Source of the DNA: Athripsodes cinereus
Taxonomy: Eukaryota; Arthropoda; Insecta; Trichoptera; Leptoceridae
Direction of reading: 5' to 3'
Assembly (NCBI GenBank): GCA_947579605.1
Contig: OX388310.1
Span: 1,736,001-1,800,000 of the forward strand
Length of the DNA: 64,000 bases
Part shown: in pieces, positions 30,401 to 41,060 of the stretch
Position numbering within the stretch: position 1 is the stretch's first letter
How the letters are laid out: every line of letters starts with the position of its first letter
Translations under genes and position numbers: made by a program
The notes under the pieces: model-generated
Seen by the model: only the letters and a program-made list of their open reading frames with translations
Told to the model about the DNA's origin: nothing
Database searches by the model: none

Positions 30401-30426
30401 ATATTGATATCATAAATGCTTTATAA
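27415..30426 (+). CDS. LINE ORF2, endonuclease and reverse transcriptase
   Basis: 1003 codons, unbroken, starting 44 bp after ORF1. Residues about 35-255 form an APE-type endonuclease (HINIRSINK, LLVLTETSTD, AIYRPP, LIMGDININLL, SCIDHIF, ADHYMV). The reverse transcriptase follows: SPGIDNIRMHDLK, NNYRPISILPAIEKILE, FIDYSKAFDT with its catalytic Asp, GVPQGSILGP and YADD at residues 714-717. A C-terminal thumb-like region KYLGVIIDNNFKW follows. All catalytic motifs look intact, so the copy could be competent for target-primed retrotransposition. Codons are very A/T-rich, like the surroundings. Confidence 0.93.
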   Translation: MDQDFIELDHEVLYTREENLQDWISQLNPCKHGDITAVHINIRSINKYWDHLIIQMKDYIDNIDLLVLTETSTDYFSKDLYKIEGFESYCFCRTNRQGGGVMVFIKSIFEFEQIECNSEYSEMVCGKITLDDFHFYLLAIYRPPNLNKNHYINELNNILTSNMKDNENVLIMGDININLLSDQENIVMNYENMLINNQFVKCINDVTREVMVAGRKTISCIDHIFVRRVGKNIHSSDNLITCVSECAIADHYMVTIKVTFETKKSKNQLHDVEVNDNHVISENKCSRLIQEVDWNSMLVENSVNALYNMIKETFKEIYTKCKITEKKPVKKRPCSMNLWMTDDLLKEIKKRDALFKKWKNTPSNQTYEIEYKRFRNELNKLILNAKTNFYKDKFNSCFGDIKKTWNKINIILGRKTKNSCDEVVQKYLLKNNQLDTILEKFNENFSDKVYKTLHICNHKTMHHIDLINVTGNTSMFLRSANNSDIINIIKNMKNSKSPGIDNIRMHDLKKNVEKIGPIITHLINKIIEEGYIPQELKTAILRPIYKGGQHYDLNNYRPISILPAIEKILEKYVCNQLKKYIEKNNIVDPSQYGYQENKGTETLLQDFGNLVNDALDKRKHVLVIFIDYSKAFDTIDHEKLLEYLELIGITGKLLLFFKNYLSDRRCIVKINNTFSDIKYIKSGVPQGSILGPVLYLIYVSMLKNLFKNVQHFIYADDTALVMTHENIDVACKLLQDDYNNLIKWSHDYGLIINAKKTKLMHIKTPHTITLTKPYIISHDYNCIHNNIQCNCNCKNIDQVTTYKYLGVIIDNNFKWDEHISKLCNRLRSVAGRLHKVKYFVPNRITKTIYLSLAESLIRYGISVWGNTTKTNLNKIQSVQNILIKIVTNYKSIPGSHFNANDTYRANNLMTSKGIFLNKFLLPYFLDNRYRNKLTHNYNTRYTHNEGLVIPKVNNKYGMRTRDYIIPKIINMLPKNIKNTHRLGKLKILMKQWTVNNIDIINAL

Positions 30427-30988
30427 AATTTAATATTGTCATACAAAATAAAATAAATTATAGGGAGTTGATTGATTTGCAAGGAACAAGAGTTATAAAA
30501 AATTTTATTACAAGAATAATTGCAATTAAGACCCATAGATTTATATGTACTAAAGTACTTAAGACCACAGTTTATTTCGTTTTTTAAGTTAAATTGTTGA
30601 TTTTTAAACACTACAATGTATTAGTATTAAGTATAAGTTGATAAATAAGCATGTTTTATAGTACCTACCTAGTAAAGTCTCAGACATGTTAGCATATTAG
30701 TATTGTAGTATTCTAGTTATAATAATGAGTATAGTATTATAGTCAGGAAGAGTATGTATATATTTTTAAGTAAGGAATTAAGATAATATATTAGAATAAT
30801 AATTTATATGTAAAAATGATTTTGTAACCTTTGTAAAATATCAAAACATTGAATTATATTTGTATATGGATATATAAAAAAGAACCTGTTGACAAGTCTT
30901 ATAAAAGACTTAACAGGACTTGTAATATTTACTTGTAATATTTTTTAATAAAATAAAAAAAAAAAAAAAAAAAAAAAAAATTATTAAT

Positions 30989-32422
30989 CTTTATGTATTC
31001 TGGTTTGGATAACATGTTCTCAAACTCCATCCAATTTGTTTCTATCCTTTGCCAACATCTTCCATCTGAATCTCACTTTTATCTTAAAACTATCTCATCT
31101 TTTAACATTTTTATACTCTGTTGATATTGATGTTTGTATTTTTTTCTTCTCGATTTTTTCAATCCATATTTGGACTAAGATCTCTTTTTTTACCTTTCAT
31201 AATTTTTTATCGTAAACAAATTTGCATACTTCACACTCCTTTAAACTTTTCTAGGTTGGTTTTAGGTGGGTTGTTTTACATTTTTAAATATTTTTTAAAA
31301 TTTTCGTGATAACCACATTGTTAGTGCCAATAAAATCAAACAAAAATGTGAGTTTACCAAAATATTATGATATACACATATCTTGTACGACTGCATTTTG
31401 AGGTTGTTATTCTCTTGAATACGTAGATTATTTCCATTTTCTCTATTATCAACTGATTCATTTTTATCTCAATGACAATCGCAGCGTTTTTATTTACATA
31501 CCTCTCTATATCTTAAACAGCTTATGCAATTGTGTAAACGAGACGTTACGCCAGTGGCTTGGACCTCTTTGATTGCCAGGTACAGGTTTATCATTATAAA
31601 TACAATATTTAGTATCAGCTTATAATAGTGAGCTATCAAGATAATGTCATTCGGGTATCTTGCTTTGCTGAACCTTATGCTTGTCACAGAAGCTGATCTC
31701 CTTTCTATGGCAAATCGGCCAAATATCCCTTTGCATTTCCTTGTCTTTCTTGTGCCACTTCGATGGGTTTATTGTAATATTGTTCTTGAATATGAAATGA
31801 GTTATAAATATGTATAGACTGTTACAAATATTATTCAACTTGGAATACATATGTATGTACTTTGAACCCCAGAACAGAATATAATTCTCTTTTTTCAAAT
31901 ACTTTTAAGCGTTTAAATGTAACGCATGAAACAACCACTGTAAAATAATTTATTTAATCCATGTAGGTAGGTACGCATAAATAGTGCAAATCTTTTTTTT
32001 TTTAATAAATAAAAATTTTGAATTTGAATTTCACGGAAAAATATTAATATGTGTTCTTGAGGACCATATATTTTATATAAAATCAATTAATAATTTAGTC
32101 ATTCAATCAGAGACAACTTATATTTGTAAGGGTGAGTGAGTTATACAGATACAGACATAGATATATGTATGTACATTATTATCCCAAAGTTCATTCGGTC
32201 ACCCACATATAGTATGCAGTCTTGGCTAGTATTAATCTACCCTCAGGGGGAAAGAATACGTCTCCCTGTCTACCCTACACCCTACTTGCAATCTACATCT
32301 CTACCAAACCATCCAGTTACATCCTGTGACACGAGGGTGAGTCGAAAACAAAAAAATTTGTTTTTTTTGCTGTTGTTTAACTGTCTGATTTAAACAACAT
32401 GGTCATCTTTATTCATAAACAA
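30989..32422. other. No gene recognised
   Basis: T-rich (31000-31300) then AT-rich sequence; short frames on both strands without motifs. 31970-32030 looks like a degraded retroposon tail. Confidence 0.45.
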
Positions 32423-32472
32423 ATCTCCACGTGCTGTGCGTTTTGCACAGTACTGGAGATCAGTTTGATTGA
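32423..32472. repeat. Repeat family G, second copy
   Basis: Same hairpin and CAGTTTGATTG end as at 24513. Confidence 0.6.
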
Positions 32473-32999
32473 TTTTTCTGGGCTTCAACGCGATTATTAA
32501 ATAATCTAAAATCTAATTACATACCTACTGTTTTATATTAGCATATTTCGAGTACCTACTAGTTAGATTTTTTTCATCAACTAAATATCAACTTTATTGT
32601 CAATGAAATAGTTATAGATATGTGTTAGAACATGTAAGCACACCTTTATAATTAGTGCCATAGAATCTTGTTTATGGTAGGTAATCATTGTCTATAAAAA
32701 CCATTGTAACTTGTATTTTTGCTCTCTGTCATTTCTCACTTGCTTCTATGAAATAAACTTGTTCTCTTCGGCTGTACGTGTTTTAATAAAATCCCGGATC
32801 ACATTTCCCAAGATAAGGTTGGCCTAATTCAGACAATATGTACATAATATGTATCATTTTTCAGAGAGCCTTTGATATATTATATTCTGTAAAATTAAAG
32901 TTATCTGGGTTTTGTTAGCTACCAGGAGACATGCTGGTGCCTTTGATTTCTTATTTATTGAAAAAAAATTGCATCCGCAAAGTGGATCATTCATTCATT
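32473..32999. other. Nothing firmly recognised
   Basis: 32626-32806 has a TATAAA-type element, two AATAAA motifs and a TGTTAG start, faintly like a solo LTR, but lacks a target duplication. Confidence 0.3.
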
Positions 33000-33190
33000 C
33001 ATAACAACTCGGCATTCCCCACAAGTGGGGTATCCACCAGATCAACCGCACGAAAAAACATGCAAATCATTCTCTTCGTGCCAACAAAAGTTTGGGACTT
33101 TCTGGATGAGTAGCATACGCCGTATGTTTTACGAATACTTGCCTTTTACAGGACATTCGAGACCATACAGGAAAGAGTGGGAGACCTGAT
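33000..33190 (-). repeat. Repeat family A, nearly complete
   Basis: CCCCACAAGTGGGGTATCCA to AGGAAAGAGTGGGAGACC. Confidence 0.75.
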
Positions 33191-33664
33191 AAAGAAATGA
33201 AATATTAATTTAAAAATATAAAATTTTACGTCCAACCATGTCGGATATCATTACAAACCTTCCGAAGTGAAAATCTCCGAGAGCTCCATGCCGACTACAT
33301 GCATTATTTATTTACTATATATGTAGGTATACGTTTTATAGATACTAGTTACCAGACATATAAATAACTATCTATGTACATGATAATTTAAGTACTGCAG
33401 TCATAGGTATTCCTATGTTGTCGGTGAATCCATGGAACCTTCCATGTATCAATTTTTTTACAGCTATTCCCTATCACAAATTCACTCCGCGCCTAAAACC
33501 ATTACTCCTCCAATAATTTCTATAAAAGTTTTTTTTTTTAATTATTAAGTTTGATTTTATAATGACCTCAATATTGCAATGTCATTGATAATGAACTTGC
33601 ATTTGCATTGCATTGTCATTGATGGTGAAGATAGTGTTAAAAAATGTTCTGACATTTGAATGAA
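33191..33664. other. Nothing recognised
   Basis: Contains a local repeat of GCATTGTCATTGAT; no coding signal. Confidence 0.4.
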
Positions 33665-33773
33665 GTCAAGTGGAAGTAAAACAGTGTTTTGTTATATTTT
33701 ATTATTTTACTCCTACAACTTAACTGTTAATCTTAATGAACTTTTATATTTGTTTTTTTTTTATATTCAGCAC

Positions 33774-33812
33774 CTGATGATGCGAACTCTGAGATCGCGA
33801 AACTGGTCGTCC
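33774..33812 (+). ncRNA. Hammerhead-like core
   Basis: CTGATGA 33774-33780, extra T, stem II GCGA/TCGC (33782-33785 with 33795-33798), GAA, stem III AC/GT with loop TG, and a GUC triplet ending 33808. Stem I is weak (two pairs, then mismatches). AGTAAAACAGTGTTTTGTTA nearby (33675) resembles the flank of the 11.6-kb palindrome. Confidence 0.4.
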
Positions 33813-33867
33813 GTGAGTCATATTTAATAGCAATACTTAACAATAAATAAATATTTTTCTTTTTATC

Positions 33868-34102
33868 AACATAATATAACATGCAAAGACAATTCACACA
33901 GATCGAGCTAGTCCCAAACTTAGATATGAATCTTTTATTATGGGTACTAACGTGACGAAACACATACATACAATGCCCTTAACACTCAGACCCAGAACAA
34001 CTTGAAAAAGATCATTCTTCACCTTGGCCTGGCCGGGAATCGAGCCCGGGACCTCGTGACTCAAAGGCAAGAGCGTTACCTCCGCGCCACACCGGCCGTC
34101 CT
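33868..34102 (-). repeat. tRNA-derived SINE family E, complete
   Basis: Right end GCGCCACACCGGCCG, B box complement GGAATCGAGCCCGG at about 34035, tail at left CAAAGACAATTCACACAGAT. Confidence 0.8.
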
Positions 34103-34120
34103 TTATATTTATTATAAAGG

Positions 34121-34210
34121 AAACATGAGAGGTTGCATGAACGTAGAGGAAGCGAAAGAAGTAGGTATGTAGGGACATATCTATATAACGTTCTGTTCTC
34201 TCTGCCTACA
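34121..34210 (+). pseudogene. RTE-like LINE, last codons
   Basis: RGCMNVEEAKEV, then FCSLCLH-like remains of the SAYP ending; strongly truncated, directly right of the SINE. Confidence 0.65.
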
Positions 34211-34726
34211 TAGCATAGAAACTTAAAATTAGATATTACAATGTTAATGCCGATACAATCGATTCAAAAGCAAAAACTAAATTCAAAATTTGAAATAATG
34301 TTGTAGGAAAATGATGCAGTAATATTTATCATCGATGAATAAATGAAAAATTGCAACAATTGATAATTAATTAATTCGATGTAATACAAGAACATTATTA
34401 TTATTTAATTAGGTATAGTGTACTTTTACAATACACAGTATTCAATAGATACAGAGAGTGATTCCCTTTAATTTAATTCAGGAATTAATTAATTAATTAT
34501 AGGAGAGGTAGATTATAAATATTGTAGGTACATTGGCACTTATTGTTATTGTAAATTTAACTTGTATAATAATAATTGTAATAAATATAGCAAAATTATT
34601 AAAATCATTTTAACAACAAAGAGTACCTATGCGGGTAAAGTGGAGAATGTTTTTGAACAATGTGAAGAAAAATTGCAAATTTAAAAAGAAATATTTTATT
34701 ATCAATAACTACTTTGATTTGATTAA
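34211..34726. other. AT-rich, nothing recognised
   Basis: No supported feature. Confidence 0.45.
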
Positions 34727-34890
34727 ACGGTCACGTGTTGAGCACATTGAACAGGAGAGCATGCATGAGGAATTGTATGACAGTGACGGAAGCGAAAGAT
34801 GTATGCAAGGATAGAAGGAAGTGGCGCTCGATCCTTTCTGCCTACCCCGCGAGGGAAGCGACGTAATGGCATGTATGTATATATGTATAT
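34727..34890 (+). pseudogene. RTE-like LINE, last 45 codons and TATG-type tail
   Basis: Reads GHVLSTLNRRACMRNCMTVT-like codons with one frameshift, through KDRRKWRSILSAYPAREAT and a stop at 34864-34866, followed by (ATGT)n. Very similar to the copies at 44898 and 49433, so recently inserted and sharply 5' truncated. Confidence 0.8.
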
Positions 34891-34934
34891 TTAATTATAC
34901 TTGATGAAATTAAAATAAAATAATTAAAAAGGAA

Positions 34935-35110
34935 AAAATCTCTCATCTTTTCCGTAACTTTTCGAGTGTCCTGCAAAAAAAATTAAGACATTTTTCATCT
35001 TAAATTCAGCATTGAGGGTTGCCACTCATCCTGAATGTCTTGATTTTTTATGGCACAGAGAAGACAGCTTGCATGTTTATTACAAGGTTACAGTTGTTAT
35101 ATAGAACGTG
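34935..35110 (+). repeat. Repeat family A, 5' two-thirds
   Basis: CTTTTCCGTAACTTTTCGAG to AGACAGCTTGCATGTTTATT. Confidence 0.7.
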
Positions 35111-35154
35111 CAGGGTGATTTCCAACGTTGAGATAACCAGCTCGAAATTATTCT

Positions 35155-35205
35155 TAAGCATTAGTTTGGGACTAGCTCGGTCTGTGTGAATTGTCTTTAC
35201 ATGTT
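35155..35205 (+). repeat. SINE family E, tail fragment
   Basis: TTTGGGACTAGCTCGGTCTG, then TGTGAATTGTCTTTACATG. Confidence 0.65.
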
Positions 35206-35485
35206 AATGTTAATAATATCTCTGTATGATTTTTTTGGTAAAAAAATCAACATTCCTTGTTTTTGTCGAGTGTCTACTAAATGTTAAATCGTTAATATAT
35301 ATTATTATTATAACCAGTGCAGTAATTTATGAAAATCATTGTAAAATTTATTTAATTAAAGGTAAACTTTGTAAAATTTTATAACATACTTAACGTATAT
35401 AAATATGTATAAATAGTTATTTAAAATAATAAAAAAAAATATCGGTATTTATTCTGTAAAAGTCCATATCTATAAAATAACAAAT
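35206..35485. other. AT-rich, nothing recognised
   Basis: No supported feature. Confidence 0.4.
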
Positions 35486-35860
35486 AAAAGTGTGTATAGA
35501 GTTTAACTATCAACTTTATTATAGTGACCTAGGTTTCGACATGCGATGTCCTTTTCAAACTAAACCTATCTTTAGATATCAGCTTTGGATAGTTTTAGTT
35601 AGAAAACCTAGGTCACTATAATAAAGTAACTAGCAAAAGTCTAAATTACTTTTTTATTTGTCATCTTTAGATAGGTTTAGTTCGAAAACGTCATCGCATG
35701 TCGAAACCTATGTAGATCACTATTAAAAGGTAACTAGTAAAAGGCTAAATTACTTTTTTATATGTCATCTTTAGAAAGGTTTAGTTCGAAAACGACATCG
35801 CATGTCGAAACCTAGGTCACTATAATAAAGTTAGAAATAAAAGTCTAAATCACATTTCTA
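35486..35860. repeat. Foldback with repeated ribozyme-like arms
   Basis: One inverted and two direct arms carry CATCGCATGTCGAAACCTA, with ACTTTATTATAGTGACCTAG at the outer ends. Read from the right arm the order is stem GACAT/ATGTC, GAA, stem III ACC/GGT with loop TA, then C. The upstream CTGATGA core is replaced by a diverged sequence, so it is a hammerhead-like relic at best. Confidence 0.6.
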
Positions 35861-35879
35861 TTTGATTTTTGTAAAAATA

Positions 35880-36160
35880 TTGACATAAAAATTAAAAACT
35901 TTACAGTAATTTCAAGATTAGTTATTGAAAAATACACACTATGTAGTTAACTTCCAAATGACATTTATTAACTTCGTGTACTAGTATTCAGAGACTCTCG
36001 ACTCCATCATCAGGGGATTACATAGTAAAAAGTGAGTCTCCGAATACTTGTACTTGTACCTACTACATACTGTATTTTTTTCAATATATCTTAAAATGGA
36101 CTTCCATCAAGTATCTTCGATCAATAACATCGAAATTTTACAGTAATTTGTTTAATTTTC
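35880..36160. repeat. Foldback family F, second copy with hammerhead-like core on the - strand
   Basis: The - strand has CTGATGA (36007-36013 complement), extra T, stem II GGAG/CTCT, GAA and stem III TAC/GTA with loop TA. Stem I is poorly paired. Arms carry TATGTAGTTAACTTCCAAAT and, inverted, TACTACATACTGTA. Confidence 0.6.
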
Positions 36161-36514
36161 TATACAAAATCAAGAGAAAATTTAGCTTTTGATCTAATTA
36201 AGAAAGAAGGATATTGTAGGCAGTATTGTAGTAAGAATAATTTGAGGCAAATGCTTACAAGAATCAAAAAAATCACTTTCAATCTCTCGTTTATATCTAT
36301 AATATGAGATGGGCTTTCGCTCGTTGGGAACAAATGATCCCTAACATGAACCTCTTAGAACAAACAGTAAACTTTTCTATTGAGTTACGGCAAAAGCTTC
36401 GCCATTTTACATTGATGACTTCCGTCGCGTACCACATAAATACCAATTGTATAACTGGATGTCAAAGGGTGGGACAAAACAAAGATACCTACATTATGCC
36501 ATTTTTTTCATACA
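36161..36514. other. Unrecognised 73-codon frame at 36304-36525 (+)
   Basis: The segment is less AT-rich than its surroundings and begins MRWAFARWEQMIPN, but I recognise no family. It may be an old exon or a transposon fragment. Confidence 0.25.
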
Positions 36515-36772
36515 ACATAACATAACATGCATAGAAAATTCACACAGAACGAGCTAGTCCCAAACTTAGATAATATGAGTTTTGAATTATGGGTACTACT
36601 AATGTGACGAAACACATACATACAATGCAATAAACACATATACCTACATGTAACACTCAGACCCAGGACAACTTGAAAAAAGGTCATTCTTATTTTTACC
36701 CTGGTCGGGAATCGAACCCGGGACTTTGTGACTCCAAGGCAAGAGCGTTATCTCTGTGCTACACTGACCAGG
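36515..36772 (-). repeat. SINE family E, nearly complete
   Basis: B box complement GGAATCGAACCCGG at about 36707; right end GTGCTACACTGACCAGGG; tail at left ATAACATGCATAGAAAATTC. Confidence 0.75.
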
Positions 36773-36839
36773 GAAAAGATGTCTGAGGAAAAGACGTCTC
36801 GATTCTTACAATTTTGATAAGAACATTTTGACTGACTGC

Positions 36840-37090
36840 TTATTTATTTATTTTATTCATCACAGTATATTGTTCCAATCAATACAAAGTATCAAAAAAT
36901 GTATAATTTAATGTACCGAGGGCAAGTTTATCGCTAGAATGTAATGTCTTCCAACTAACCCGGTTGTTAAAATTAATGAAATAATATACATATAGGATAA
37001 TGCATTGTCTTGTTTTGTGATTTTGTATATGGTTTCTATTCATATTTATACTCAAATGTTATAAAATCCGAATAAATAAATAAATATATC
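36840..37090. repeat. Repeat family B (-) and a LINE tail (+)
   Basis: 36840-36970 holds GAGGGCAAGTTTATCGCTAG, then TCTTCCAACTAACCCGG. 36990-37090 ends in (AAAT)n in the other direction. Confidence 0.5.
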
Positions 37091-37970
37091 AGCAGAGGTT
37101 AAACAAAACAATGAGAAGTAAAAGCGTACACGCAAGCAACCATGCACTTAAAGATTCATGTTGTGATAAAAAGTAAAACTTAATATTGCAGCATGGACAT
37201 GCACAAGGGAAAGGAGTTTACCGTACTGATAAAGGCAATATTTAATTTACTTTGAAAATGCCAATAAATAGTGGTATTCCAGCTCTTGAACTATTCGGTT
37301 GTTTGGTAGATGTTTTTAATGTTTTCGCTACGAACTAGGTGTTTGCTGATTTGAAGACGAAAATCTTAATGATTGTCCTTAAAAAAAACAAATTGACTAT
37401 CACGTGTTTCAATAAAAATTGTTTATTAAAGTTCTAATCTTGTACTCTAATTTCCACAGTTTGAGAACACGGTCCCATGAGTAAGGATTAAAAAACTGAA
37501 AGCTTCGGGATGAAAAAAGGGAAAATAACCAACGGGGCAAAACAATTACAAGGGGAGAATAGAATTTATCTTTCTGTTTCATGCAGAACCAAAGAAGATC
37601 TCTAAAGTATTAAATAGGCCCCTGCTTACTTAATGCCACAGGAAAATCACAAAAATAGATTACAAGTAAAATTTATTTGAATTTTTTATTTGTATTGCTA
37701 ACTCTTCGCACTTTCTCAGATTACTCTTAAGTTCACTTTTAAATGAAAGGTTCCTCCATTTCTTTCAAATGTTGTGTGACATCGAGGCGTCTGCATCTTA
37801 TTGACACTAACTAATGTTGTAAGAGAACGTTTGTAGTCACATTTAAAGTAGGATGGGCTGTCAAGGATATAACAAATTGTGCAACGAAACAGCTTTTTCT
37901 CTTAACTTTTTTTGTTTGTTTTATACAAGTGCATAAATGTGTGTACAGACAGAACTAATTCAAATTCAAA
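37091..37970. other. Nothing recognised
   Basis: No motif, terminal repeat or coding signal found. Confidence 0.4.
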
Positions 37971-38438
37971 TTATTCTAAACGTACCATTTGCATTGTTCT
38001 GGATTTTTTCATGCTTACGTGAGTGAAGATATTGAGAGAATTATTCTTCAGACACTTTATCTGCACCACCAACAGATTATACAAGCTTCTTTCAGTGCAA
38101 AACACCAGCCTAAACCGATTCGTAAGCATTTCTGTTTCCCTTTGAAAGGAGTTTGCACAGTCTATTGGTTTGGCTATATTACGATATCTATTATTGGATA
38201 TATTCAAATTTGGTGTATTTATTGAATTTACAAGGTATATTATTAATTTTGTGCATAGGTACATTTTCTTTTTAGAAATTAAATTTTTCTGTCTCACCCT
38301 ATTCAAAAAGTAAATAGAAAAGTGTAGGTATAACGTAAAATAAAAGTCTGTTTGTTTGAACGACAATGTCGCGTCAGAAATAGTGAATTCTGAAAATTTG
38401 TCTAGGCAATTTAAAATATGTTTGTTTCGTTGTTGCAT
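37971..38438 (-). other. Unrecognised 155-codon open frame
   Basis: One of the longest frames outside recognised elements. A second frame of 78 codons lies opposite (37989-38225). Neither has a motif I know, and no splice or promoter context is clear. AT-rich composition makes a chance frame plausible. Confidence 0.2.
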
Positions 38439-38743
38439 CTCTGACTTGAATACTTAGAGGGTACAATTTGAATTTAAGATTTTAATTTCGAAAACGTTTT
38501 TTCTTGTTTGTAATTATTGAGATTTTTTTTTGAAAATTACCTAAGATGAAAAGAAAACAAATAGAAATCATTCACCGAGTTTTTTGAGCGAAAATGAATG
38601 ATGTAAAATATACAAACGTACTTAATTTAAATAATCATATACCTATATAGGAAATAAGACATATTGATGGTATTTATAATTTGTGTCTTCTATATTTTTC
38701 CTTCTGTTTTATCTTGCGGAGCAATAAAAGGTCTCTCACTATT

Positions 38744-38800
38744 AACTGTAAGTTTTCGAGTGTCCTAAAATAGGCAGACGTTCGTAAAACCTCAATTATG
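38744..38800 (+). repeat. Repeat family A, head fragment
   Basis: GTAAGTTTTCGAGTGTCCTA, then AATAGGCAGACG. Confidence 0.6.
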
Positions 38801-38814
38801 AGACAATAACTACT

Positions 38815-39058
38815 ACTAATACTACTACTAGGTACTACACCATCACGGCATATCCCATAAGTGGGGTAGCCAGTAGACCAGCTGCATTTAATACACATGC
38901 AAGCCGTATTCCCTGTCCCAACAAAAATTAAGACTCTCAGGATGGGTGGCAAACCTCATCGCTGAATTTGAGATGTAAAATTTATTTATTTATTTAAAAC
39001 ACCTGCCTTTTGCAGGACACTCAAAAACTCACGAAAAAGAGTGAGAGACCAATTCTTT
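38815..39058 (-). repeat. Repeat family A, complete
   Basis: (CTA)n, CACCATCACGGCATATCCCA, GGGGTAGCCAGTAGACC, AGGATGGGTGGCAAACC, GAGTGAGAGACCAATTC. The right end is interrupted by a CACTG-type terminus. Confidence 0.8.
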
Positions 39059-39059
39059 A

Positions 39060-39146
39060 CACTGAGAAAAATACTAACGAAATTTCACAACGAATCATTG
39101 GTACCTACGTACTATCAGATTAGGACCAGAGATCGTACAATTCAAA
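39060..39146 (+). mobile_element. Isolated left end of the CACTG element
   Basis: CACTGAGAAAAATACTAACG and the following 65 bp match the left end at 39370 almost exactly. It sits in the 3' part of a family A copy, next to TA. Confidence 0.7.
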
Positions 39147-39369
39147 ATCTTTTTTTTTTGTAATTAGTATCTAGGTCTAAAGTTGGCAAGCCAGGTCTAG
39201 GTATAATAATATGTTAAGTAAAATAATAAAACATTTCATACTTTCACCATGTCAGGATTCATTTTATGACGAGGGTTACCACTTGATACGACTGCATACA
39301 GTGTGATAAACAAAAATCAGGTGACAATAAGCAAATTATGATGAACCCTTTAGGACACTTGATTTTATA

Positions 39370-41060
39370 CACTGAGAAAAATACTAACGAAATTTCACAA
39401 CGAATCATTGGTACGTACTATCAAATTAGGACCAGAGATCGTAACAACGATTCATTGGTACAGATCTATTGACTTCGCAACCAATTCATTGGTACATTTA
39501 CCAACAACTTCTTCACAGTGACGTCATCAACTTGAAGTTCGCTGCAGAACGAATCGTTGGTAAGAATCAATTGAATTACTTGTCATACTTACGTATGTAG
39601 GTACCTATACATAACCTCAAAATTTAGCTGTCAAAAGTCCAATAATATTAATCACGTTTAGTTGTAAAATGTGATCTATTTTTCTAATAACGGTATAATT
39701 ATTTGAAACATACCAACAAAAATAATATTATTAGAATAATTATTCACACTTTACAAATAAACATTGTGATTAATATAAGTAGAAAAAGTAGGTAGGAAAT
39801 TAAAATAAAAAAAATATTTTAAGTAGTTACTTGCGTAAAATAATAGTTTATTAAAAATTACAAAGGAAAAAAAATAAAAATAAAGACAGTTAATAAAGAC
39901 ACACATTAAAACATACATAAAAATATATACCATATTATAGGAAACCAAATAAAACAGCCATAGACATACTATACTTGTAGTGCAGTACATTTTTTTTTAA
40001 TATTCCTCTTCCAACTCTTCCAACATAATACGCATTAATAACAATAATAATATTGTGCTGCCTCACTCCATATCGTTTAGATGATAGTGGTATCTTTGTC
40101 TCAGCTCTGTTACATCTTGTTCATTCAATATCAAAGTCGATTATATTTTCTGTGGGAAAACATAAGGAATATAATTATTAAGTTTAGGTCAATGCATCAA
40201 AACTTCAATAATTTAGAATTATTTTAATGTAGCATTATATCTGGGGATAACAATGCGGTGTAATATTGTGGTTTTATTAAGCACAAAATTATTTATACAC
40301 TGATTTGTAGGTTAGGTTAGTTATGTAGTCTGATGTTTTTTGTGCAAAAGCACATTCATTGGCAATCATTTCATTAACATAACATTTCTTGAGTGGAAAC
40401 TATGTATATAATTACGAGAATATATTAAGTAGAAATAAATAAATATTGCACATTAAATTAAAACAATATGACAAACAACAAATAAGTGATTGTACTTACT
40501 ACTGAATAATTCTATTTTATCCTCAAATCCCCAGGACTTTAACAACTCAAAAAGATACATAGCTTTGTTTCATTGACACAACACACTAACTTCACGGTCA
40601 GGAAAATAATAAATTCACACTTTCTCAATAACAAAAGATTAGAACTTGCAACGCAATATTTTCTTATGATCGAACACCTTTTGTTGTTTCATGTTTGTAT
40701 AGGTACATACCGAAAAATGACAGAAAAAACGGAAACGAACTAACAACGTAAGTAAACGGACGTGCCAACGCATTTTTTACTTTATTGTCTTATATGATAA
40801 GATCACTTTTTAAATAGAGTACTACTCTTTAAATCCACTAGCGCCGTACGGATGTTTAGTTAACTAAAACGTTGGTAAAGGAGCCGAATAATTTCAAAAT
40901 CTATTAGTAGGTACACACAAAAGATGTTGGTAAGCGCCGAGAAATTTACAGTTACGCAAAATTGAATCATTGTTTGTGTCTTATTATATCAATAGTAAGG
41001 CGAGCAAAATAATTTATTGTTATAGATCAATTGAATTTGGAGATGTACCTTTTCTCAGTG
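39370..41060. mobile_element. CACTG-terminated DNA transposon, non-autonomous
   Basis: Begins CACTGAGAAAAATAC and ends GTACCTTTTCTCAGTG, so termini CACTGAGAAAA are inverted. Both sides carry TA (39368-39369, 41061-41062). Subterminal repeats of CATTGGTA/GTTGGTA type occur at 39402, 39448, 39487 and near the right end. CACTG ends suggest a CMC (EnSpm/Chapaev-like) affiliation. No transposase frame. 39960-40080 resembles the interior of the hAT element at 6355-6450. Confidence 0.6.

Larger units (their letters stand above)
26224..30988 (+). mobile_element. Jockey-type LINE with both ORFs open
   Basis: Order: 5' tandem units, ORF1 (26348-27370), ORF2 (27415-30426), 3' UTR and poly(A) at about 30955-30980. 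The 3' UTR has a small stem AAGTC/GACTT near 30893-30910 just before the tail. ATTATTAAT at 26273-26281 and 30980-30988 may be the target duplication, in which case the first 58-bp unit would lie outside the insertion. Confidence 0.9.

Noticed and set aside
32626..32806. Solo LTR
   Set aside because: TATA- and AATAAA-like motifs are present, but there is no reliable TG...CA border pair and no 5-bp target duplication.
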